DNA from: an uncultured Brevundimonas sp.
GTDB taxonomy: Bacteria > Pseudomonadota > Alphaproteobacteria > Caulobacterales > Caulobacteraceae
Assembly: GCA_946885435.1 (NCBI GenBank)
Contig: CAMPGL010000036.1
Location: 1-14,354 of the forward strand
Length of the DNA: 14,354 nucleotides
Direction of reading: 5' to 3'
The position numbers were made by a program, and so were the translations under genes. Each line of letters opens with the position of its first letter. Positions within the stretch are counted from its first letter, which is position 1. This document shows, piece by piece, positions 7,099-14,168 of the stretch. The notes under the pieces were generated by a model. The model was not told the DNA's origin. It did no database searches and worked only from the letters and a program-made list of their open reading frames with translations.

Positions 7099-8912
7099 CG
7101 CCGGCCGAACAGGCGTTCGATGTCGGTCAGCTTGAGTTCGACGTAGGTCGGGCGGCCGTGGTTACACTGGCCGGAATGGGGCGTGGCCTCCATCTGGCGG
7201 AGCAGAGCGTTCATCTCCTCGGCCGAGAGGCGGCGGCCGGCGCGGACGCTGCCGTGGCAGGCCATGGTCGAGCAGACCTCCGACAGGCGCTCCGTCAGGG
7301 CCAGGGCCTGGCCGTTTTCGGCGAGGTCGTCGGCGATGTCTCGGATCAGGCCCTCGACGTCGGTGTCGCCGAGCAGGGCGGGCGTCTCGCGCACCAGGAC
7401 GGCGCCGGGCCCGAAAGCCTCGACGATGAGGCCCAGAGCCTCCAGCTGCGGCGCGGCGGCCGCGACGCGCTCGGCCTCGGTCGGGTCGAGCTGGACCACG
7501 GCGGGGACCAACAGCGCCTGGCGGGCGACGGCGCCCTCGGCAATCTGGGCCTTCATCCGCTCGTAGACGAGGCGTTCGTGGGCCGCGTGCTGATCGACCA
7601 CGACCATGCCGTCGCGGGTCTGGGCGACGATGTAGGTGCCGTGCAGCTGGGCCCGCGCGGCGCCAAGCGGGCGGTCCATCAGGTCCGGCTGGGCCGGCGT
7701 GGGCTGGGGCGCCCAGGCCTGGGGCTCGACCCGGGCCGACACCTCCGCCAGGCCGGGGATGACGCCCGTGGGCGCCGGGGCCTGCCAGGGGCCGGTCCAG
7801 CCGGGCGCGTAGGCGGGCGCGGCGCGCTGGGCCCAGCCGACGGGATCGGCGCGGAAGGCGGACAGAGCCTGATCGGCCACGGTCGTCGAGGCGCGGTGAC
7901 CGGCGCCCGCCAGGGCGTGCTTCAGCGCCCCGACGATCAGCCCGCGCGCCAGCGCCGGATCGCGGAAGCGGACCTCCGCCTTGGCCGGGTGAACGTTCAC
8001 GTCGACCAGGGTCGGATCGAGATCGAGATAGAGCACCGCCGCCGGATGGCGGTCGCGCGCCAGGAAGTCGGCGTAGGCGCCGCGCAATGCGCCCTGCAGC
8101 AGCCGGTCGCGCACCGGCCGGCCGTTCACGAACAGGTACTGGTGGCCCGAGTTGCCGCGCGAATACGTCGGCAGACCCGCATAGCCGGACAGGCGCAGCG
8201 CCTCGCGCGTCTGGTCGATGAGCAGGGCATTCTGGCCGAAGCCGTCGCCGAGGATGGCGCCCAGCCGCGCCAGCCGGCCCTCGTCGCCCGGGTGCTCGGC
8301 CGCGAGGCGCAGGACGGCCCGCCCGTCGATCTCGAGCGAAAAGGCCACCGCCTCGTGCGCCATGGCCTGGCGCTTGACCTCCTCGGCGATGGCCATGGCC
8401 TCGGCGCGCTCGGACTTCATGAACTTCAGCCGGGCGGGCGTGGCGTAGAACAGGTCGCGGACCTCGACCCGCGTGCCATGCGCGCCAGCGAAGGCGGTGG
8501 GGCGCACGGGCTTCACCTGTCCGGCCTCGACCTCGATGGCGTAGGCCGGCTCGCCCGCGGTGCGGGAGGAGATGGTCAGGCGCGAGACCGAGCCGATCGA
8601 CGGCAGGGCCTCGCCGCGGAAGCCAAGGGTGAAGATGCGCAGCAGATCGACGTCGCCGGCGTCGTCCATCTCAAGCTTGGAGGTGGCGTGGCGCTCGACC
8701 GCGAGCGGCAGCTCGCCGGGGCCCATGCCCTTGCCGTCGTCGGCGACGAGGATGCGCGACAGGCCGCCGCCTTCGACCTGAATCTCGATGCGGGTCGCGC
8801 CGGCGTCCAGCGCGTTCTCGACCAGCTCCTTGATGGCGCTGGCCGGCCGTTCGACCACCTCGCCGGCGGCGATGCGGTTGACGACCTCGGTCGGGAGCCG
8901 GCGGATGGGCAT
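7095..8912 (-). CDS. mutL: DNA mismatch repair protein MutL, with endonuclease motif
   Basis: MutL links MutS mismatch recognition to strand incision. The protein is 605 aa. The GHKL ATPase occupies about 1-210, with [11 protein letters not shown] (28-38; catalytic E29 and Mg-binding N33), DDGKGM (58-63) and GFRGEAL (97-103). The transducer domain follows (about 215-330, with [12 protein letters not shown] at 305-316), then a Pro/Ala-rich linker (about 345-412) and the dimerisation domain. The C-terminal part carries [12 protein letters not shown] (440-451), matching the DQHA-x2-E-x4-E metal-binding endonuclease motif, together with AC (551-552) and CNHGRP (583-588; often CPHGRP). This fits the MutH-independent nicking type of MutL usual outside enterobacteria. 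No Shine-Dalgarno is visible before ATG 8912. It lies downstream of the BamF-like gene by 66 bases and may be transcribed with it or from its own promoter. Confidence 0.97.
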   Translation of the reverse strand: MPIRRLPTEVVNRIAAGEVVERPASAIKELVENALDAGATRIEIQVEGGGLSRILVADDGKGMGPGELPLAVERHATSKLEMDDAGDVDLLRIFTLGFRGEALPSIGSVSRLTISSRTAGEPAYAIEVEAGQVKPVRPTAFAGAHGTRVEVRDLFYATPARLKFMKSERAEAMAIAEEVKRQAMAHEAVAFSLEIDGRAVLRLAAEHPGDEGRLARLGAILGDGFGQNALLIDQTREALRLSGYAGLPTYSRGNSGHQYLFVNGRPVRDRLLQGALRGAYADFLARDRHPAAVLYLDLDPTLVDVNVHPAKAEVRFRDPALARGLIVGALKHALAGAGHRASTTVADQALSAFRADPVGWAQRAAPAYAPGWTGPWQAPAPTGVIPGLAEVSARVEPQAWAPQPTPAQPDLMDRPLGAARAQLHGTYIVAQTRDGMVVVDQHAAHERLVYERMKAQIAEGAVARQALLVPAVVQLDPTEAERVAAAAPQLEALGLIVEAFGPGAVLVRETPALLGDTDVEGLIRDIADDLAENGQALALTERLSEVCSTMACHGSVRAGRRLSAEEMNALLRQMEATPHSGQCNHGRPTYVELKLTDIERLFGRR

Positions 8913-8923
8913 GAGTCGCAGTC

Positions 8924-8954
8924 TAGCCGCCGCGCGGCGGGCGCGCAGCGGCTA
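8924..8954 (-). other. GC-rich stem-loop between the BamF-like gene and mutL
   Basis: TAGCCGC (8924-8930) pairs with GCGGCTA (8948-8954), and CGCGC (8931-8935) pairs with GCGCG (8941-8945) inside it, leaving a GGCGG loop and a 2-base bulge. On the minus strand it begins 24 bases after the BamF-like stop and ends 11 bases before the mutL ATG. There is no T-run after it, so it may be a weak terminator, a structured leader, or chance in GC-rich DNA. Confidence 0.35.
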
Positions 8955-8978
8955 TCGACCGTTCGGGGGCGATGGGGC

Positions 8979-9530
8979 CTAGAGGCCCGGCAGCTTGATG
9001 CCGCCGTCGTCGCGCTGAATGACGATGGCGCGGCCGCCGGTCAGGGCCTGGAGCCGCTCCTGCTCGCGGGCCGGATCGATGACTATGCCGCCGGCGGTGG
9101 TGGTCGCGCCCTGCGTCGAGGGATCGCCCTGTCGCCAGAACATCAGGCGCTCGGCGAAGCTCTCTTCCTTGTGGGCCAGGTCGCCGAACTCGTCGTCGAT
9201 GACGTAGCGGGCCAGCGGATCCGCGTCCTCGGCGCCGGCGCCCGAGACGAGCGCCTGTTCCGAGGCCGAGAGGGTAACGCCGGCGCGGGCGCCGAGCAGG
9301 GCCTCACGCGCCGAGCTAGAGGGGTCCAGCTCCTGCGGGCGGGGCTCGCCCGGGGTCGGCGGACGCAGCGAATAATCCGGCGGCACGGTCAGGGGCGCGA
9401 TCGAGACGACGCGAAACTCGTCCGGAACGACCTTGTTGGCGCCGAGCGAGTTGCGGATGGTGTTGCAGGCGGACAGGCCCACCAGGGCCGTACCGGCCAG
9501 AAGTAGAACGGCGACGCGCGACGAACGCAT
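8979..9530 (-). CDS. DUF3035 (BamF-like) outer-membrane lipoprotein
   Basis: This 183-aa lipoprotein has a clear type II signal: basic MRSSR, a hydrophobic core, and the lipobox LSAC with the lipidated Cys at 22. After the cysteine comes PDEFRVV...APLTVPPDYSLRPP (36-58), the hallmark of the DUF3035 family. I associate that family with BamF, a small alphaproteobacterial subunit of the outer-membrane BAM complex first described in Caulobacter, which shares a short motif with BamC; this link is from memory. The remainder is low-complexity, Ala/Asp/Glu-rich and probably extended. A GGAG (9537-9540) lies 6 bases before ATG 9530. It is 54 bases downstream of lspA, whose product would cleave its signal peptide. 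Lipoprotein status is highly confident; the BAM role is moderately so. Confidence 0.87.
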   Translation of the reverse strand: MRSSRVAVLLLAGTALVGLSACNTIRNSLGANKVVPDEFRVVSIAPLTVPPDYSLRPPTPGEPRPQELDPSSSAREALLGARAGVTLSASEQALVSGAGAEDADPLARYVIDDEFGDLAHKEESFAERLMFWRQGDPSTQGATTTAGGIVIDPAREQERLQALTGGRAIVIQRDDGGIKLPGL

Positions 9531-9536
9531 GAAAGG

Positions 9537-9540
9537 CTCC
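9537..9540 (-). promoter_or_regulatory. Ribosome-binding site of the DUF3035 lipoprotein gene
   Basis: On the minus strand GGAG lies 6 bases before ATG 9530-9528, supporting this start, which yields a complete lipoprotein signal peptide. Confidence 0.6.
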
Positions 9541-9584
9541 GGTTCCGCCTCCCCAGCCCGGGTCAGCGCATAGGGTGCGAAGGG

Positions 9585-10094
9585 TTACTCTTTTTGCGCG
9601 GCGGAGCCAACAGGGGCCGATCGCTCGTGCAGGAAGCTGTCGAGGATAAGCAGGCCCACGCCCACCGAAATGGCCGCGTCCGCGATATTGAAGATGTAAG
9701 GGAACATCAGGCCCGAGAAATCGAGGAAGTCGACCACGGCGCCGACCCGGATCCGGTCGATCACATTGCCGAGCGCGCCCCCCATGATCAGGCCGATGGC
9801 GACCGCGAACAGCCGGCGCGGGGCGTTGCGCACCCACCAGGCCAGGGCCACCGCCACCGCGACCGAGAAGACCGACAGAAGCCAGCGCGCGCCTCCGCCC
9901 GACATGAGGCCGAAGCTGACCCCGGTGTTCAGGGTGTAGGTCAGGTCGAAGATCCGGCTGATCTCGATGGTCTGGCCGAGCCGCATGTCCAGGCCCGTGA
10001 GAATCCAGAGCTTGGTCAGCTGGTCCAGGACGATGGCCACGAGGGCCACGCCATAGGCGAGAAGGGCGTAAGGGGTCGGGCGCGTCAGCGTCAT
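9585..10094 (-). CDS. lspA: Lipoprotein signal peptidase (signal peptidase II)
   Basis: LspA is the inner-membrane aspartyl peptidase that removes the signal peptide from diacylglyceryl-modified prolipoproteins. At 169 aa it is the usual length. Hydrophobic segments lie at about 10-30, 70-88, 95-112 and 133-152. The catalytic pair is D122 in VVDFLDF and D139 in FNIADAAI; the conserved NTGVSFGL stands at 56-63 and GNVIDR at 109-114. The C-terminal tail is short and polar. No good Shine-Dalgarno is seen before ATG 10094. The gene heads an apparent minus-strand cluster with the BamF-like lipoprotein and mutL, and diverges from the SDR gene. ileS, a common upstream partner of lspA in bacteria, is not adjacent here. 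Confidence 0.96.
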   Translation of the reverse strand: MTLTRPTPYALLAYGVALVAIVLDQLTKLWILTGLDMRLGQTIEISRIFDLTYTLNTGVSFGLMSGGGARWLLSVFSVAVAVALAWWVRNAPRRLFAVAIGLIMGGALGNVIDRIRVGAVVDFLDFSGLMFPYIFNIADAAISVGVGLLILDSFLHERSAPVGSAAQKE

Positions 10095-10133
10095 GGGGGC
10101 CGGTTAAGGCCAATCCGCGCGAAAGGCAAAGGC

Positions 10134-10163
10134 TTGGTCCTTGGGTCTCGCACGGGCTAGATG
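10134..10163 (+). promoter_or_regulatory. Candidate promoter for a leaderless SDR transcript
   Basis: GCTAGATG (10156-10163) matches seven of eight positions of the Caulobacter housekeeping -10 pattern GCTANAWC, and TTGGTC (10134-10139) could serve as -35 with 17 bases to the CTAGAT core. The start point would fall at about 10169-10170, on the ATG itself, which agrees with the lack of any Shine-Dalgarno sequence. This is judged by eye only. Confidence 0.3.
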
Positions 10164-10168
10164 CCCGC

Positions 10169-10918
10169 ATGGCCCAGAGCCCCTTCGATCTGACCGGGCG
10201 GACAGCCCTCGTGACCGGCGCGGGTCGAGGCCTGGGCCGCGAGATCGCTGTCGCGCTCGCCGAGGCGGGCGCCGAGGTTCGGGTCGGCGGCCGCACCCTG
10301 GCCCCGCTGGAAGCGACCTGCGAGCTCATCGCCGGACGCGGCGGGCGGGCGTCGCCCCTGTCCTTCGACCTGGCGAACGAAACGGCCACGCGAAACGCGG
10401 TCCAGTCGCTGGAGCGGCTCGACATCCTGGTCAACGCCGTGGGGATGCGCGACCGCCGGCCCCTGGCCGAGTTCGACATGCCGTCGGTCCGCAAGATGAT
10501 CGAGGTGAACCTCATCTCGGCCTTCCTGATCAGCCGGGAGGCCGCCGCCCGGATGGAGCGGGGCGGGCGGGTCATCAACCTGACCTCGATCGCCGGCCCG
10601 ATCGCGCGGGCGGGCGACGCGGCCTACACCATGGCCAAGGGGGGGCTGGACGCGTTGACGCGGGGGTTGGCGGCCGAGCTGGGGCCCAAGGGAGTCACGG
10701 TCAACGCCATCGCTCCGGGGTACTTCCGCACCGAGGCCAACGCGGACTACGCCGAGGACCCCAAGGTGGCCGAATGGCTGTCACGCCGCACGGCGCTGGG
10801 CCGATGGGGCGAGCCATCGGAGATCGCAGGCGCGGCGGTGTTCCTCGCCTCCGATGCGGCCTCCTACGTGACCGGCCATGTTCTGGTGGTGGACGGGGGC
10901 TACCTCAGCCACTTCTGA
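10169..10918 (+). CDS. SDR family NAD(P)-dependent oxidoreductase
   Basis: This 249-aa classical short-chain dehydrogenase/reductase resembles 3-oxoacyl-ACP reductase and gluconate 5-dehydrogenase types. Visible features are the cofactor loop TGAGRGLG (16-23), NAVG (89-92) in place of NNAG, the catalytic tetrad N114, S140, Y153 and K157 (YTMAK), and PGYFRTE (183-189) with the substrate-loop proline-glycine. The opening FDLTGRTALVTGAGRGLG is frequent in proteins annotated as gluconate 5-dehydrogenase, but specificity cannot be assigned. R43, shortly after the second beta strand (VRVGGR), would fit an NADP preference; this is inference. ATG 10169 is the natural start just before the Rossmann fold. 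The last 19 bases overlap the convergent panC. No operon partner is seen, so its pathway remains open. Confidence 0.9.
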   Translation: MAQSPFDLTGRTALVTGAGRGLGREIAVALAEAGAEVRVGGRTLAPLEATCELIAGRGGRASPLSFDLANETATRNAVQSLERLDILVNAVGMRDRRPLAEFDMPSVRKMIEVNLISAFLISREAAARMERGGRVINLTSIAGPIARAGDAAYTMAKGGLDALTRGLAAELGPKGVTVNAIAPGYFRTEANADYAEDPKVAEWLSRRTALGRWGEPSEIAGAAVFLASDAASYVTGHVLVVDGGYLSHF

Positions 10919-11757
10919 GCCGCGTCGCCCAGCAGCAGATTGTCGATCAGGCGGGTCGTCCCGATCCGCACCGCCAGCGAGGCCAGGGCCCCGCGAGCAT
11001 CGACGGTGTCGAGTTCGGACAGACTGTCCGGATCGGCAATGGAGGCATAGTCGGGCCGGGCCAGGGGTTCGGCGGCGATGACCTCCGACATGGCCTGACG
11101 CAGCTGGTCGGCGTTCCGCTCCCCCGCCTCGAAGTCGGCCTCGGCGGCGCGCAGGGCTCGGATCAGCACGGTCGCGGCGGCCCGCTCGGGCGGGGCGAGG
11201 TAGACGTTGCGGCTGGACATCGCCAGGCCGTCCGGCTCGCGCACCGTGGGAGCCACGATGACCTCGACAGGCAGGTCGAGGTCGGCGGCCATGCTGCGCA
11301 GGACGGCGCACTGCTGGGCGTCCTTCTGGCCGAACCAGGCGGCGTCCGGCTGGACGATGTTGAACAGCTTGAGCACCACCGTCGCCACGCCCGAGAAGTG
11401 GCCGGGCCGCACGGCGCCCTCCAGCGGGGCGGTGACGCCCTCGACCTCGACGCGGGTGGAAAAGCCGGCCGGATAGATTTCCTCGACGCCCGGCGTGAAG
11501 ACGAGGTCGCACCCTTCGGCCTCGAGCAACGCCAGGTCCCGCTCCAGGTCGCGCGGATAGCGGGCCAGGTCGTCGGTCGGGGCGAATTGGGTCGGGTTCA
11601 CGAAGATAGACACGGCCACGGCGCCCATGCGCGATTTCGAGGCGCGCACAAGGCTCAGGTGGCCCTCGTGCAGGTAACCCATGGTTGGGACGAAGCCGAG
11701 GCGGGGGAAGGCCTTGCGCGCCGCGCGAACCTCGGCCCGGGTGGTGAGAACCTTCAC
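10900..11757 (-). CDS. panC: Pantoate--beta-alanine ligase (pantothenate synthetase)
   Basis: PanC joins pantoate and beta-alanine with ATP to form pantothenate, the coenzyme A precursor. The protein is 285 aa, the usual size. The nucleotidyltransferase signature is VPTMGYLHEGH (23-33) with H30 and H33, followed by FVNPTQF (52-58), GQKDAQQ (143-149) and the KMSKS-like loop LAMSSRNVYL (178-187). The start is GTG 11757, whose GTGA overlaps the panB stop, so panB-panC are translationally coupled in that order. The final codons run 19 bases into the end of the SDR gene on the opposite strand, so part of the C-terminal tail (AAQKWLR) is encoded in shared DNA. With PanB and PanD next door, two of its three supply steps are local. 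Confidence 0.97.
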   Translation of the reverse strand: MKVLTTRAEVRAARKAFPRLGFVPTMGYLHEGHLSLVRASKSRMGAVAVSIFVNPTQFAPTDDLARYPRDLERDLALLEAEGCDLVFTPGVEEIYPAGFSTRVEVEGVTAPLEGAVRPGHFSGVATVVLKLFNIVQPDAAWFGQKDAQQCAVLRSMAADLDLPVEVIVAPTVREPDGLAMSSRNVYLAPPERAAATVLIRALRAAEADFEAGERNADQLRQAMSEVIAAEPLARPDYASIADPDSLSELDTVDARGALASLAVRIGTTRLIDNLLLGDAAQKWLR

Positions 11758-12602
11758 CGCTCGCCCGCGCCGTAGATGGCGCCCAGCGCCTCGTCGAGCG
11801 TGGCGGAGTCCATCTTCGAGGACTGGGCCTCGGTCGGAAAGACGCCGGATTCGACGTCAGCGACGTAGGCCGCCACCGCCTCCTTCATCAGGGCGCCGAT
11901 CTCGGCGTAACGCCTGGCGTGGCGCGGCGAGCGGCCGTCGAAGAGGCCCAGCAGGTCATGCCAGACCTGAACCTGGGCGTCGCAGTCGGGCCCCGCCCCG
12001 ATTCCGATCGTCGGAATGGTCAGCCGGCGTGTCACCTCTGCGGCCAGCGCGGCGGGCACCAGCTCCAAAACGAGGGAGAAACAGCCCGCTTCCTGCAGGG
12101 CCACGGCGTCCTCGATCAGCCGGCGCGCGCCTTCCGCGTCCTTGGCCTGGACCTTCAGGCCGATGACCCCGGCCGACTGGGGCGTGAAGCCGAGGTGGCC
12201 CATGACCGGGATGCCCAGTTCGACAAGCCGCCGCACCACGGGAACGACGGAGCCGCCACCCTCGATCTTTACGGCCTGGACGCCGCCCTCGGTCATGAAG
12301 CGGCCGGCGTTGCGGATGGCCGTCGCCTCATCGACGAAACTGAGAAACGGCATGTCGGCCACGACCATGGCGCTCTCGGTGGCGCGGACCACCGACTGGC
12401 AGGCCCGGCAGATGTCATCGACTGTGACGCCGAGCGTGTTCGCCGCGCCGTGCACCACATTGCCCATGGAGTCCCCGACCAGAACCACCGGCACCCCCGC
12501 CGCCTCGGCGATGCGGGCCGAGGGGAAGTCGTAGGCGGTCAGCATGGCGAAGCGGCGGCCCTCGGCCTTCTGTTTCGCCAGGTCGAAGACAGTGGTCCGC
12601 AT
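11754..12602 (-). CDS. panB: 3-methyl-2-oxobutanoate hydroxymethyltransferase (ketopantoate hydroxymethyltransferase)
   Basis: PanB transfers a one-carbon unit from 5,10-methylene-tetrahydrofolate to 2-oxoisovalerate, giving ketopantoate, the committed step of pantothenate synthesis. The protein is 282 aa and forms a TIM barrel. It shows [10 protein letters not shown] (20-29), metal-binding D44 in VGDSMG, D83 in ADMPF and E114 in VKIEGG, then [10 protein letters not shown] (134-143), the catalytic E180 in LVLELVPA, and PTIGIGAG (197-204) followed by [14 protein letters not shown], where family members usually have CDGQ. ATG 12602 gives a conventional N-terminus; a weak GAGGA stands about 10 bases upstream. 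It is the first gene of panB-panC and diverges from panD over 137 bases, so the three genes may share a control region. Confidence 0.97.
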   Translation of the reverse strand: MRTTVFDLAKQKAEGRRFAMLTAYDFPSARIAEAAGVPVVLVGDSMGNVVHGAANTLGVTVDDICRACQSVVRATESAMVVADMPFLSFVDEATAIRNAGRFMTEGGVQAVKIEGGGSVVPVVRRLVELGIPVMGHLGFTPQSAGVIGLKVQAKDAEGARRLIEDAVALQEAGCFSLVLELVPAALAAEVTRRLTIPTIGIGAGPDCDAQVQVWHDLLGLFDGRSPRHARRYAEIGALMKEAVAAYVADVESGVFPTEAQSSKMDSATLDEALGAIYGAGER

Positions 12603-12739
12603 GGCAGAGCGATCCTCGTTCCGGGGAGGCGGGCCTTATGCCACGCCGGCCTCGCCTTCGCACCTGCACAATATTCGGTCGCCGGACGAGCGCCGATCTG
12701 CTAGGAAGCCGGCCTCCTCCTCCCCATATGTATCCCGAC
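12603..12739. promoter_or_regulatory. Divergent panB/panD intergenic region
   Basis: These 137 bases separate the panB and panD starts and should hold promoters for both. GCTAGGAA at 12700-12707 could be a -10 element for panD (start near 12713) but lacks a good -35. A 9-base direct repeat GCCGGCCTC occurs at 12645-12653 and 12708-12716. No operator dyad or riboswitch-like structure is evident, and panD has no clear Shine-Dalgarno. Confidence 0.4.
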
Positions 12740-13186
12740 ATGAGCAAGATCCGCGTCCTCCGCGCCAAGCTCCACGGCCTGACCGTGACCGGCGCCGACC
12801 TCGCCTACCAGGGCTCGATCACCCTCGATCCCCTGCTGTGCCAGCGCGTGGGCATCCATCCGCTCGAGTTCGTGGAGATCTGGAACAAGAACTCCGGCGC
12901 GCGGATCATGACCTACGTCATCTTCGGCGAGCCGGGTTCGAACTGCTGCGTGCTGAACGGCTCGGCCGCCCGCACCTGCCAGAAGGGCGACGAGGTCATC
13001 ATCGCCGCCTCGACCTATGTCGAGCCGGGCGACCTCTATCAGATGAAGCCCAAGGTCCTGGTCTTCGGCAAGGACAACGCCATCATCCAGGAGATCGTCT
13101 ACGAGGTCGGCCAGACGCCCGAGCTCGAGTTCGACTTCCGCATGTCGGACGCCGAAACCGGCGAGCAGCTGATCCCCGGCAAATAG
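12740..13186 (+). CDS. panD: Aspartate 1-decarboxylase, pyruvoyl type
   Basis: PanD decarboxylates L-aspartate to beta-alanine for PanC. It is made as a zymogen that cleaves itself between Gly and Ser to form a pyruvoyl cofactor. The site is YQGS with G25-S26, and other active-site positions of the family are present: K10 in AKLHG, W48 in EIWN, R55, T58 and Y59 in TYVI, and N73 in VLNGSAA. The protein is 148 aa, longer than the roughly 126 aa of E. coli, through about 20 acidic residues at the C-terminus. I chose ATG 12740 because homologues begin about ten residues before KLH; ATG 12728 would add four residues (MYPD) and cannot be excluded, as neither has a ribosome site. Many alphaproteobacteria lack panD, so its presence beside panBC makes this locus relatively complete. 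Confidence 0.93.
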   Translation: MSKIRVLRAKLHGLTVTGADLAYQGSITLDPLLCQRVGIHPLEFVEIWNKNSGARIMTYVIFGEPGSNCCVLNGSAARTCQKGDEVIIAASTYVEPGDLYQMKPKVLVFGKDNAIIQEIVYEVGQTPELEFDFRMSDAETGEQLIPGK

Positions 13187-13190
13187 GCCG

Positions 13191-14081
13191 TCAGGCCGCG
13201 CGCGGTCCTTCGTCGAAGACCGCGACCCCGACCTCTCCATCGGCCGTGAGCCAGGCGCGCTTCATGCCCTGGCTGTTGTAGGGCATGGCGATGCGGCCCT
13301 CGCGGTCGAGCGCGATCAGGCCCCCGTCGCCGCCCAGCCGGCCGATTTCCGCGATCACGGCCTCGGCGGCCTCCGATATGGAGGCGCCGGCGGCGACCCG
13401 CCAGGAGGTCTGGGCGCAGGCGGCGGTGCGCAGGAAGTATTCGCCCTGGCCAGTGCCGGAGACGGCGGCGTGACTGTCGGCCCAGGTTCCGGCGGCCGGG
13501 ATCGGCGTGTCGCCGACGCGACCCGGCATCTTGCCGAAGACTCCGGCGGTCGAGGTCGCCGCCGCCATGCGGCCCGAGGCGTCCAGCACCACGCAGCCGA
13601 CCGTGCCGTGCGCCAGCACCCCGGGCGGATGATTGTCGTCGCCCTGGCCAGCCCGGGTGAACCAGCTTGCGGGATCGCCGATGGCCTCCAGTCCCTGCTC
13701 GCGGCAGAAGGCGGCGGCGCCCTCGCCGGCCAGCAGCACGTGCGGCGTCGCCTCCATGACCCGCCGGGCGGCGAGGATCGGGCTGCGGAAGCCCTGGAGC
13801 GCGGCGACCGCTCCGGCGGCCTGTGTGGCGCCGTCCATCAGGCTGGCGTCCAGCTCATAGGCGCCGTCGAGGTTCGGCGAGGCGCCGCGCCCGGCGACAT
13901 AGAGGCCCGAATCCTCCAGCGCGACCACGGTCTCGACGGCGACGTCCAGCGCCGAGGCGCCCGCGGCCAGCCGCTCGCGGGCGACCTTCACAAGGCCGCG
14001 CATGTGCGGGACCTCGCGCGAATAGTCGACGCCCCGACGGGCGCCCGCCCCGCCATGCAGCACCAGCGCGTAACGACCCAT
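13191..14081 (-). CDS. Isoaspartyl peptidase / L-asparaginase (plant-type, Ntn hydrolase)
   Basis: This 296-aa protein belongs to the plant-type asparaginase/isoaspartyl aminopeptidase family (EcAIII, IaaA), which hydrolyses beta-aspartyl dipeptides and asparagine, releasing aspartate. Such enzymes self-cleave before a threonine to give alpha and beta subunits; here the nucleophile is T160 in [10 protein letters not shown]. Other signatures are LHGGAGA (8-14), [10 protein letters not shown] (64-73) followed by DASLMDG (78-84), [17 protein letters not shown] (186-202), SGTGQGE (208-214) and [10 protein letters not shown] (240-249). I use ATG 14081; a GTG at 14102 would add seven residues of no family resemblance. 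There is no signal peptide, so it is probably cytoplasmic. It converges on panD with 4 bases between stops. The product aspartate is PanD's substrate, but a functional link is only suggested by position. Confidence 0.92.
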   Translation of the reverse strand: MGRYALVLHGGAGARRGVDYSREVPHMRGLVKVARERLAAGASALDVAVETVVALEDSGLYVAGRGASPNLDGAYELDASLMDGATQAAGAVAALQGFRSPILAARRVMEATPHVLLAGEGAAAFCREQGLEAIGDPASWFTRAGQGDDNHPPGVLAHGTVGCVVLDASGRMAAATSTAGVFGKMPGRVGDTPIPAAGTWADSHAAVSGTGQGEYFLRTAACAQTSWRVAAGASISEAAEAVIAEIGRLGGDGGLIALDREGRIAMPYNSQGMKRAWLTADGEVGVAVFDEGPRAA

Positions 14082-14168
14082 GACCCATCCTGACTGACGC
14101 ACCCCTTTACCCGGGGCTTGGCGGCTGATTAGCCTGACCGTCTCTTCAACGCGAGCGGGGGTGTTCTG
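14082..14168. promoter_or_regulatory. Divergent intergenic region, asparaginase / quinone oxidoreductase
   Basis: These 87 bases lie between two divergent starts and should contain both promoters. On the minus strand TTGAAG followed about 10 bases later by GCTAATC resembles a Caulobacter-type housekeeping promoter for the asparaginase gene, without a full match. GGGGG at 14157-14161 may be the ribosome site for GTG 14169. Confidence 0.35.

Noticed and set aside
7074..9506. An 810-codon open frame on the plus strand opposite mutL and the lipoprotein gene
   Set aside because: Its translation is low-complexity and rich in Arg, Gly, Ala, Asp and Gln with no recognisable domain, and it lies antisense to two well-supported genes. 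In GC-rich DNA, frames opposite real genes contain few stops.
10169..10918. SDR as the missing ketopantoate reductase of the pantothenate pathway
   Set aside because: It is convergent to panC rather than co-transcribed, and known PanE enzymes have a different fold. Proximity alone is too weak to assign this.
10141..11775. A 544-codon plus-strand frame through the SDR and opposite panC
   Set aside because: It overlaps the SDR in another frame and panC in antisense, and its translation shows no domain.
14082..14102. GTG start at 14102 for the asparaginase gene
   Set aside because: The seven added residues have no family resemblance, and ATG 14081 places LHGGAGA at the usual distance from the N-terminus.
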